From contig NZ_JAJATX010000001.1 of assembly GCF_020866965.1 (NCBI RefSeq), positions 186,001 to 250,000 of the forward strand: a stretch of DNA of 64,000 bases. The letters are read 5' to 3'. Position 1 is the stretch's first letter. Each line of letters begins with the position of its first letter. Below the pieces are notes generated by a model that was not told the DNA's origin, did no database searches, and worked only from the letters and a program-made list of their open reading frames with translations. This DNA is from Microvirga roseola. Lineage in GTDB: Bacteria; Pseudomonadota; Alphaproteobacteria; Rhizobiales; Beijerinckiaceae. Of the stretch, positions 55,794 to 64,000 are shown in pieces. Position numbers and translations under genes: made by a program.

Positions 55794-57137
55794 TTATGCG
55801 GCATTCGGACGAACGCCGGAGAGCGCCGCGTCCACGGCGTCGCCCAAGCGCTCGACGATGGTGTCGACGATGGCCTCGTCGACGATGAAGGGCGGGGCGA
55901 GCAGGACATGATCGCCCCGGGCCCCGTCGATGGTGCCCCCCATGGGATAGACCATGAGGCCGCGGGCCATCGCTTCGCGCTTGATGCGCGCATGAAGCTT
56001 CTCTTTAGGGTCGAAGGAGGCCTTGGTCGAGCGGTCCTCGACCAATTCTATGCTCATGAAGAGCCCGCGACCCCGGATATCCCCAACATGAGGGTGGTTT
56101 CCGAACCGGTCGCCGAGGCGCTGGCGCAGGCGCGCGCCCATGGCCTTCACATTGTCGAGGAGGTTGTCGCGCCGGATGACCTCCTGCACGGCGAGCGCTG
56201 TTGCGCAGGCGATGGGATGGCCGAGATAGGTGTGTCCGTGCTGGAAAAAGCCGGAGCCGTTGGCGAAGGCGTCATAGATGCGCCGGCTCAGGAGTACCGC
56301 GCCGATGGGCTGGTAGCCGCCGCCCAATCCCTTCGCGATGGTCATGATGTCCGGCGCAATCCCGTCCTGCTCGCAGGCATGGAGTGTGCCGGTGCGGCCC
56401 ATGCCGCACATGACCTCGTCGAGGATGAGAAGCACGCCATAGCGGTCGCAGATCTCGCGCACCCGCTTGAAGTAGTCCGCCGCCGGCGGGACCGAGCCGA
56501 GGGTCGCGCCGACCACCGTTTCGGCGACGAAGGCCATCACGGTCTCGGAGCCGAGTTCGAGGATCCTGTCCTCGAGCGCTTGGGCGGCGCGGGCGGCGTA
56601 ATCCGTCTCGCTCTCGCCGGGCTGCTGCCAGCGATAGGCGAAGCATGGGTCGATGTGGTGGGTCTCGATGAGAAGCGGCCGGAACTGCGCCCGACGCCAC
56701 TCGTTCCCGCCGGTGGCGAGCGCCCCTAGCGTGTTGCCGTGATAGCTCTGGCGGCGGGCGATGACGTTTCGCCGCTCCGGCTGGCCGGTCTCGACGAAGT
56801 ACTGGCGCGCCATCTTGAGCGCGGCCTCGACGGCCTCGGAGCCGCCCGAGACGAAATAGACGTGGGACAGGCCTTCCGGCGCATCCTCGATCAGCCGGTC
56901 GGCCAGCGCTTCCGCGGGCTCGGTGGTAAAGAAGCTCGTATGGGCATAGGCCAGCCTGTCGGCTTGGGCATGGATGGCGGCCGTGACATCCGGGTGACCG
57001 TGCCCGAGGCAGGACACCGCCGCACCGCCCGAGGCGTCGATATAGGCCTTTCCATCCTTGTCGAAGATCTCGACACCCGTGCCGCCGACGGCGACCGGCA
57101 GGGCGCCATGGATCTGGCGATGAAGAATGCGGCTCAT
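55794..57137 (-). CDS. PLP-dependent class III aminotransferase
   Basis: A 447-residue omega-aminotransferase. The PLP aspartate is in [15 protein letters not shown], the Schiff-base lysine in [20 protein letters not shown] near residue 280, and the phosphate-binding region in [18 protein letters not shown]. The N-terminus [20 protein letters not shown] is typical of catabolic members acting on terminal amines. It overlaps the RpiR gene by 4 bases. It probably transfers the amino group of the imported compound to pyruvate or 2-oxoglutarate. Confidence 0.9.
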   Translation of the reverse strand: MSRILHRQIHGALPVAVGGTGVEIFDKDGKAYIDASGGAAVSCLGHGHPDVTAAIHAQADRLAYAHTSFFTTEPAEALADRLIEDAPEGLSHVYFVSGGSEAVEAALKMARQYFVETGQPERRNVIARRQSYHGNTLGALATGGNEWRRAQFRPLLIETHHIDPCFAYRWQQPGESETDYAARAAQALEDRILELGSETVMAFVAETVVGATLGSVPPAADYFKRVREICDRYGVLLILDEVMCGMGRTGTLHACEQDGIAPDIMTIAKGLGGGYQPIGAVLLSRRIYDAFANGSGFFQHGHTYLGHPIACATALAVQEVIRRDNLLDNVKAMGARLRQRLGDRFGNHPHVGDIRGRGLFMSIELVEDRSTKASFDPKEKLHARIKREAMARGLMVYPMGGTIDGARGDHVLLAPPFIVDEAIVDTIVERLGDAVDAALSGVRPNAA

Positions 57138-58024
57138 GAAGTTCTCCTGCCGTCTTTCGGCGACCAGTGAATGTTGAAGGCGGTGAGCTGGTCCTCCGTG
57201 CGCCGGAGCGCGTTGAGCGATGCCTCTCCTCCGCGCCCGGCGACAAGGGCGGCGAGGATCTCTCCGACCATGAAGGCTGGCGTCATGCTGTGGAAGAAGG
57301 AGGGGCTGTCGGTAGAGACCAGAATGGCGGATTGGGCTGCCTGCGCGAGGGGCGATGCGGCGCTGTCGGTCACGGTCACGACCGGCACGTTTCGGGACTT
57401 GGCGTATTGCACCGCTTCGACCGTCGCCCGGGTATAGGGTGCGATGCTAACGGCGAAGAGCACATCGTGCGGCGTCGCGTTGCGGATGGGGTCCGTCCCG
57501 ATCCCGGCAGCCGTGTCGAGAAGGACGGCTTTTCTGCCCAGGAGCGAGATCACATAGCTCATCTGCCAGGCTACAGGATGGGACGAGCGCAGTCCGAGGC
57601 AGTAGATCCGCTCGGCCGCATCGAGCAGCGCCGCGGCGCTCACCAAGCGCTCGAGCTGCGCGGGTTCTCCGAGGCGGCCGATCTGGGCCTGCAGGGTCGC
57701 AGCGATCTCCGCGGCCAGCGCCTGCTCGCCTCTGGCCTTCTGGGTCGCCACCTGGGCGCTCGCCTTTCCGAGAAAGCCGAGGCGGTTCTCCCGGATCGCC
57801 TGGGCATAGAGTTCGCGGATCGCATCATAGCCGTCGAAGCCGAGCCTCTGGGCCAGCCGGGTCATGGTCGCAGGCTGGACACCGGCCTGTCTCGCCTGGT
57901 CGCGCATGGAGAGAAGGGCGACGTCGCCCGGACGTTCGAGAATGAAGCGGGCCGCAGCCTGCAGCTGCGCCGGTAACCCGGCAAAGGTCTCGGCGATTTT
58001 GGCGGCCAGGGGCGCGGAATCCAT
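57134..58024 (-). CDS. RpiR-family (MurR-like) transcriptional regulator
   Basis: 296 residues. The N-terminal HTH_6 is QPATMTRLAQRLGFDGYDAI near residues 50-70. The C-terminal SIS domain has ERIYCLGLRSSHPVAWQMSY and TRATVEAVQYAKSRNVPVVT. SIS domains usually bind phosphosugars, but some RpiR proteins control amino acid catabolism. It is the first gene of the minus-strand unit and divergent from the BKACE gene across 85 bases. Confidence 0.9.
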   Translation of the reverse strand: MDSAPLAAKIAETFAGLPAQLQAAARFILERPGDVALLSMRDQARQAGVQPATMTRLAQRLGFDGYDAIRELYAQAIRENRLGFLGKASAQVATQKARGEQALAAEIAATLQAQIGRLGEPAQLERLVSAAALLDAAERIYCLGLRSSHPVAWQMSYVISLLGRKAVLLDTAAGIGTDPIRNATPHDVLFAVSIAPYTRATVEAVQYAKSRNVPVVTVTDSAASPLAQAAQSAILVSTDSPSFFHSMTPAFMVGEILAALVAGRGGEASLNALRRTEDQLTAFNIHWSPKDGRRTS

Positions 58025-58109
58025 GAGCGAACCATAGACTTGGCCGGAAGGCCGTGCAACAAGTGTTTTATCGAATAGAAATGGCGAAACGAGTGTATCG
58101 GAGGCGGGT

Positions 58110-58961
58110 ATGAAGCCGGGTTCCTCTCAGGGTGAATTGTCGCCTGTCGCTGTTGCCGTAGCGCCAAATGGAGGGCATCGCACCAAGGCCGATCATCCGG
58201 CCGTTCCCCTGTCGCCCCAGGAGATCGGCCGCACAGCCGCCGAGTGCATGGAGGCGGGCGCCTGCATGATCCATGTCCATGTGCGCGACGGCGAACAGCG
58301 ACATCTCCTCGATGCCGAGGCCTATCGCGAGGCTATTGCGGCGGTCCGGCGGAGTGTCGGCGAGAGGATGGTGATCCAGGTCACGAGCGAGGCGCTCGGC
58401 ATCTACGCACCCGGAGAGCAGATGGCCGTGGTGCGCGAAGTCCGGCCCGAGGCCGTCTCGCTCGCCCTGCGGGAGTTGGCCCCAGACGAGGCATACGAGC
58501 CTGCCTTCGCGGAGTTCCTGTCGTGGCTCAGACGGGAGAGGATCGTGCCGCAGATTATCCTCTACACGCCGGAGGAGGCTGCGCGGCTGGACGGAATGCG
58601 CCGGCGTGGGCTGGTCCCCTTCGAGAGCATCCCCGTGCTCTACGTGCTTGGCCGCTACACGGTCGGGCAGACATCGCACCCCTCGGACCTGCTGCCCTTC
58701 GTCTCGTCCGACATGCCGCACTTCCACCACTGGATGACCTGCGCCTTCGGTCGTCACGAGACTGCATGCGTCACCGCCGCTGGCCTCCTCGGCGGGCATG
58801 TTCGCGTCGGCTTCGAGAACAATCTCACATTGCCGAATGGAACGACGGCGCGTTCGAATGCGGAGCTGGTCGGAAGGACGGCGCAAGCGCTCGGGGCTTG
58901 CGGCTGCGCGCTCGCCGGCGCCGACACCTTGCGCCGGCAATGGGCGGAGTGCCTTGGCTAG
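58110..58961 (+). CDS. BKACE-family beta-keto acid cleavage enzyme
   Basis: A 283-residue TIM barrel (DUF849). The zinc ligands are in CMIHVHVRDGE (HxH, near residues 54-56), and the catalytic region RVGFENNLTLPNG lies near the C-terminus. The Kce-type enzymes split a beta-keto acid with acetyl-CoA to give acetoacetate plus a CoA ester. Several family segments are shorter than usual (about 283 instead of 300 or more residues). Divergent RpiR, aminotransferase and TRAP genes suggest that it acts on the keto acid formed by deamination. Confidence 0.87.
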   Translation: MKPGSSQGELSPVAVAVAPNGGHRTKADHPAVPLSPQEIGRTAAECMEAGACMIHVHVRDGEQRHLLDAEAYREAIAAVRRSVGERMVIQVTSEALGIYAPGEQMAVVREVRPEAVSLALRELAPDEAYEPAFAEFLSWLRRERIVPQIILYTPEEAARLDGMRRRGLVPFESIPVLYVLGRYTVGQTSHPSDLLPFVSSDMPHFHHWMTCAFGRHETACVTAAGLLGGHVRVGFENNLTLPNGTTARSNAELVGRTAQALGACGCALAGADTLRRQWAECLG

Positions 58962-58981
58962 AGGTCGGGCAGGAAGGCGCG

Positions 58982-59368
58982 CTACACGGCCCAGAAGAAG
59001 ACGACGAACAGGACGAGCAGCAGCGCGATAAAACCGATGAAGCTGTAGAGAGCGGTCTTCGAGTTCGACTGCCGGTGGGCGTAGCCCTCCCGGCTGTTGT
59101 CGGTCTGCCAGCGTGCGACACCCTCCTGGTGGCGTGCGGTCGCAACCTGCTCCGCGGTCGGCGGATGCCCTCCGGCCTCGTCGTCTGTCCCGAGAGGCGA
59201 CAGGCCGGGATCGAAGACCTCGACCTTGTCGCCCGTTCGGCCGCTGTCGATATCGCCCTTGAGCTGCGCTGTCGTCGGACGCGCCGAGGAAGGCGGAGGA
59301 TCCATCGGCTCGATTGTCCGCGTCCGGGGAATGTTCGTCTGGTCGGGCTTGTCTGCGTAATTGGTCAT
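58982..59368 (-). CDS. Tail-anchored membrane protein, 128 aa
   Basis: The first 105 residues are hydrophilic and disordered-looking (rich in Pro, Thr, Asp and Gln; TRTIEPMDPPPSSARPTTAQ). The last 22 (ALYSFIGFIALLLVLFVVFF) form one hydrophobic helix ending WAV. No signal peptide is present. This is the topology of a C-tail-anchored inner-membrane protein with its domain in the cytosol. It lies just downstream of NDH-2 on the same strand, with a 31-base gap. I recognise no family. Confidence 0.65.
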   Translation of the reverse strand: MTNYADKPDQTNIPRTRTIEPMDPPPSSARPTTAQLKGDIDSGRTGDKVEVFDPGLSPLGTDDEAGGHPPTAEQVATARHQEGVARWQTDNSREGYAHRQSNSKTALYSFIGFIALLLVLFVVFFWAV

Positions 59369-59399
59369 GGTCGTGTTTCCACCTCGAGGTTGGAAACCC

Positions 59400-60773
59400 T
59401 CACCGACGCGCCAGGTTCCTGGCTGCGCCTCCCACCTGACCCTCCGAGATGATGCGCGCGCCCCGCTGGAAGGTGAGATAGGCCCAGAGCCAGCGCAGGG
59501 TCACCAGAAGACGGTTCTGGAACCCGACCAGCAGATAGACATGGATGATCCCCCACAGCATCCAGGCGAGAAAGCCCTTCAGCTCGATGCTGTCGAACTC
59601 GATGACGGCCGAGTTGCGTCCGATCACGGCGAGATTGCCCCGGCTCCTGTACCGGAAGGGCGGCATGGGCTTGCCCTCGGCGATCCGTGCGAGCAGCGCC
59701 TTGCCGAGGTACCGTCCCTGCTGGTGCGCGACCTGCGCGAGGCCCGGGAGCGGCTTGTCCTTCTCGTCGCGGGCGAGTGCCGCGTCTCCAAGAACGAATA
59801 CGTTCTTGAGACCGGGAACCGACAGGTCGGGCGCGACAGGCACCCGCCCGGCCTTGTCCGTCTCGACCTTGAGCCAGCGTCCGACGGGCGAGGCGGCCAC
59901 ACCGGCACCCCAGATGATGGTGGCCGCCGGGATGAGCCTGCCGCCGACCGTCACGCCGAGATGGGATATGTCCTCCACCGGCTCGCCGGCCTTCACGGTC
60001 ACGCCCAGCTTTTGGAGCGCCCGCTCCGCATAGGCTGAAAGTTCCTTGGGGAAAGGGGAGAGGATTCTCGGTCCCGCCTCGAGAAGGAGGATGCGGGCCT
60101 TCGTCGGGTCGATGTTGCGGAAGTCCCGCGCGAGCGCGAGGCGCGCCAGCTCCGCCAGGGCGCCTGCCATTTCCACGCCCGTCGGGCCGCCCCCGATCAC
60201 CGCCATCGTCATCAGCCTTTCGCGCTCCTGCGGGTCGTCCTCCATCTCCGCCTGCTCGAATGCCAGGAGCACCTGGGCGCGGATCCGGCGGGCATCCTCG
60301 AGCGTCTTCAGGCCCGGCGCGATCTCTTCCCATTCAGGGTGGCCGAAATAGCTGTGCGCGGCCCCTGTCGCGAGCACCAGGTAGTCAAAGGCGAGGGGTT
60401 TGCCATTGACCCGGACTTCCCGGCGATCCGTGTCGACATCCTCGACATGGCCCAGCAGAACGGTGATGTTCCGGTGCCGCCTCAGGATCTTCCGGATCGG
60501 TTCGGCGACTTCGCCGGGCGAGAGGGCCGCCGTGGCGACCTGATAGAGAAGCGGCTGGAAGAGGTGGTAATTCCTGCCATCCACCACCGTCACACGGACC
60601 GGCGCGCTCCCCAGTTCCTGCGCTGCCGCCAGCCCTCCAAAGCCTGCTCCGACGACAACCACATGGGGAACCGGCGTTTTCGCCTCTGCCGCGACCGGCT
60701 CTTTCCTGCCATCGGTCCGCGCGGCCGAGGAGACGGAGGTCAGGTCCTCGCCCATTGTCTTGGAAGCCGTCAT
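59400..60773 (-). CDS. Type II NADH dehydrogenase (NDH-2)
   Basis: A 457-residue FAD flavoprotein. The FAD motif is VVVVGAGFGGLAAAQEL near residue 40, the NAD motif VIGGGPTGVEMAGALAELAR near residue 190, and the Asp for FAD in VPDLSVPGLKNVFVLGDAAL. The C-terminal amphipathic region (IELKGFLAWMLWGIIHVYLL) anchors it at the membrane. It passes electrons from NADH to quinone without pumping protons. About 35 N-terminal residues before the first motif are extra and Lys/Glu-rich. The upstream region holds a tiny reading frame and a terminator. Confidence 0.92.
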   Translation of the reverse strand: MTASKTMGEDLTSVSSAARTDGRKEPVAAEAKTPVPHVVVVGAGFGGLAAAQELGSAPVRVTVVDGRNYHLFQPLLYQVATAALSPGEVAEPIRKILRRHRNITVLLGHVEDVDTDRREVRVNGKPLAFDYLVLATGAAHSYFGHPEWEEIAPGLKTLEDARRIRAQVLLAFEQAEMEDDPQERERLMTMAVIGGGPTGVEMAGALAELARLALARDFRNIDPTKARILLLEAGPRILSPFPKELSAYAERALQKLGVTVKAGEPVEDISHLGVTVGGRLIPAATIIWGAGVAASPVGRWLKVETDKAGRVPVAPDLSVPGLKNVFVLGDAALARDEKDKPLPGLAQVAHQQGRYLGKALLARIAEGKPMPPFRYRSRGNLAVIGRNSAVIEFDSIELKGFLAWMLWGIIHVYLLVGFQNRLLVTLRWLWAYLTFQRGARIISEGQVGGAARNLARR

Positions 60774-60919
60774 GCGCCCCGTCCATATGATCAGCCCGTC
60801 GCCTGAGGTGCGTCCCTCGTGAGCGCGAGCGGGCTTGAAGCGGCCGAAACCGCCCTAGCTCTTTCGACAACAAGGCCTGAATCCGAAGGTTCCGCAGCGT
60901 TTCGGCAGGAACGGGCAAG

Positions 60920-60943
60920 AAAAAAGGCCGCCTTGTGGGCAGC
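60920..60943 (-). terminator. Terminator/attenuator upstream of NDH-2
   Basis: On the minus strand GGCTGCC and GGCGGCC pair with one mismatch around CACAA, followed by TTTTTTCTT. It lies 32 bases after the stop of the tiny reading frame and about 145 bases before NDH-2. A terminator in this position has no long gene upstream to end, so it is probably the end of a short transcript or an attenuator. Confidence 0.6.
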
Positions 60944-60975
60944 CCGAAGTTTAGGGAGGAAACGCCCAAGAAGGG

Positions 60976-61026
60976 CTACAGCATGGCGACACCAATCGCC
61001 GTGTTGCACTGCAATAAGTAGTTCAT
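60976..61026 (-). CDS. Tiny leader-like ORF (16 aa) upstream of the NDH-2 terminator
   Basis: The ATG at 61024-61026 has GGAGGG seven bases upstream, a strong ribosome binding site. The peptide is MNYLLQCNTAIGVAML, followed by TAG, then a terminator 32 bases later. This is the layout of a leader peptide with attenuator or of a free-standing small protein. It contains Leu pairs, a single Cys and no run of a single regulatory amino acid, so classical amino acid attenuation is not obvious. Confidence 0.55.
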   Translation of the reverse strand: MNYLLQCNTAIGVAML

Positions 61027-61073
61027 GGCTGAACCCTCCGCAAGATCAAAAGGTCAGCATGGCTGCCCAATTT

Positions 61074-61102
61074 TTTATCTGCCGGAAAGTGTTGGAATTC
61101 AA
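61074..61102 (-). promoter_or_regulatory. Putative promoter of the tiny ORF
   Basis: On the minus strand TTGAAT (61102-61097), 17 bases, then GATAAA (61079-61074); four of six bases match in each box. It is placed about 50 bases before the tiny ORF's start codon. Confidence 0.35.
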
Positions 61103-61164
61103 AGGTATTATGGACATTCGCCAAACCGGCATGACCATAATGCAGGCACGAGGAGGGACTGATT

Positions 61165-61578
61165 GTGCCAAAGCTGACCTCGATTCTGGAGACGGCGCTC
61201 TACGCCGACGATCTGGCGCGGGCTAAAGCCTTCTATGAAACGGCCCTTGGCCTGCCGCTTCTGCGCTCTGATCACCGGATGTGCGCCTTCGATATCGGAG
61301 GGAAAAGCGTGCTCCTCCTTTTCCTGCGGGGGGCATCGAGCGAAACGATGGTGCTGCCGGGCGGGACGATCCCGCCCCATGACGGAAGCGGTCCCCTGCA
61401 CATGGCATTCGCCATCGCGGCCGAGGAGCTCGAGCCCTGGGAAAAGTGGCTCGCGGAACAGGACATCCCGGTCGAGGGCCGCACTACGTGGTCGCGCGGC
61501 GGCACGAGCCTCTATTTCCGGGACCCGGACGGGCATCTCCTCGAACTGGCGACGCCCGGCCTCTGGGAGACCTACTGA
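61165..61578 (+). CDS. VOC-superfamily (glyoxalase-like) protein
   Basis: 137 residues from the GTG at 61165; AGGAGGG at 61151-61157 decides this start. A single VOC domain with two beta-alpha-beta-beta-beta modules: TSILETALYADDLARAKAFY at the start and SLYFRDPDGHLLELATPGLW at the end. Possible metal ligands are His in PLHMAFAI and Glu in HLLELATP. Family functions include glyoxalase, extradiol dioxygenase and fosfomycin resistance; none can be chosen here. It is convergent with pgm, with 6 bases between stops. Confidence 0.85.
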   Translation: MPKLTSILETALYADDLARAKAFYETALGLPLLRSDHRMCAFDIGGKSVLLLFLRGASSETMVLPGGTIPPHDGSGPLHMAFAIAAEELEPWEKWLAEQDIPVEGRTTWSRGGTSLYFRDPDGHLLELATPGLWETY

Positions 61579-61584
61579 GACTTC

Positions 61585-63999
<2,415 letters not shown>

Positions 64000-64000
64000 T

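Larger units (their letters stand above)
60774..61164. other. 391-base intergenic region between NDH-2 and VOC genes
   Basis: The region contains, on the minus strand, a promoter-like sequence, a 16-codon reading frame with a perfect Shine-Dalgarno, and a terminator hairpin (listed separately). On the plus strand AGGAGGG at 61151-61157 serves the VOC gene. The remainder (60774-60918) shows no clear element apart from probable NDH-2 leader sequence. Confidence 0.6.

Overview
This is a dense, GC-rich window with about 53 genes, most of them on the minus strand in tight operons that often overlap as ATGA. The gene content suggests an alphaproteobacterium of the order Hyphomicrobiales (Rhizobiales), possibly a Methylobacteriaceae/Microvirga-like soil or plant-associated heterotroph. 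The grounds are the adrenodoxin-like ferredoxin beside a thioredoxin-reductase-type FNR, an alphaproteobacterial-type Zur, many solute-binding-protein transporters, and a remnant of what looks like a rhizobial palindromic repeat. The genus is an inference. I see no rRNA, tRNA, CRISPR array, insertion sequence or prophage.

Layout, left to right. 1-1822: partial ferredoxin-NADP reductase, a [2Fe-2S] ferredoxin, an acetoacetate-decarboxylase-like protein and a small membrane protein. 1819-6410: a branched-chain-amino-acid-type ABC transporter with LivH and LivM fused in one chain, divergent from an amidase (6569). 7814-9709: an SMP-30 lactonase and an aldose 1-epimerase. 9791-15251: a 60-residue orphan, an M3 peptidase, a dienelactone-hydrolase-like protein and an AI-2E-type permease with a long cytosolic tail. 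15315-20588: a dppABCDF-type peptide transporter operon. 20836-32013: an eight-gene chemosensory operon (CheW, CheR-TPR, CheW, MCP, CheA-REC, CheB, then two multidomain histidine kinases). It resembles Wsp and Rhodospirillum centenum Che3 systems but has no diguanylate cyclase and no stand-alone CheY inside the operon.

32141-39066: a LysE exporter, a Bcr/CflA-type MFS pump, then a LysR regulator divergent from a glutaryl-CoA dehydrogenase / DapB-like / class III CoA-transferase operon, and a TetR repressor. 39209-43437: the RND efflux pair controlled by that TetR, with a clear operator between them. 43576-44640: two Fur-family genes, one Zur and one that has lost the metal-binding residues. 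44796-52030: a ribose-type sugar ABC transporter with a TIM-barrel isomerase and a Gfo/Idh dehydrogenase, divergent from a LacI repressor over a palindromic operator. 52037-58961: a TAXI-TRAP transporter, class III aminotransferase, RpiR regulator and BKACE-family enzyme, which together look like an uncharacterised catabolic unit. 58982-63890: a tail-anchored small protein, NDH-2, a strongly translated 16-codon leader-like reading frame with its own terminator, a VOC protein, phosphoglucomutase and a hotdog thioesterase.

In four transport operons (liv, dpp, sugar, TRAP) a strong hairpin directly follows the solute-binding-protein gene. This is consistent with raising binding protein over membrane subunits. 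The most interesting items are the chemosensory operon with kinase outputs, the DapB-like protein lacking the catalytic histidine inside a glutarate operon, the metal-ligand-less Fur paralogue, the tiny ORF-terminator unit upstream of NDH-2, the AI-2E permease with a B12-binding-like tail, and the TAXI/BKACE catabolic cluster.
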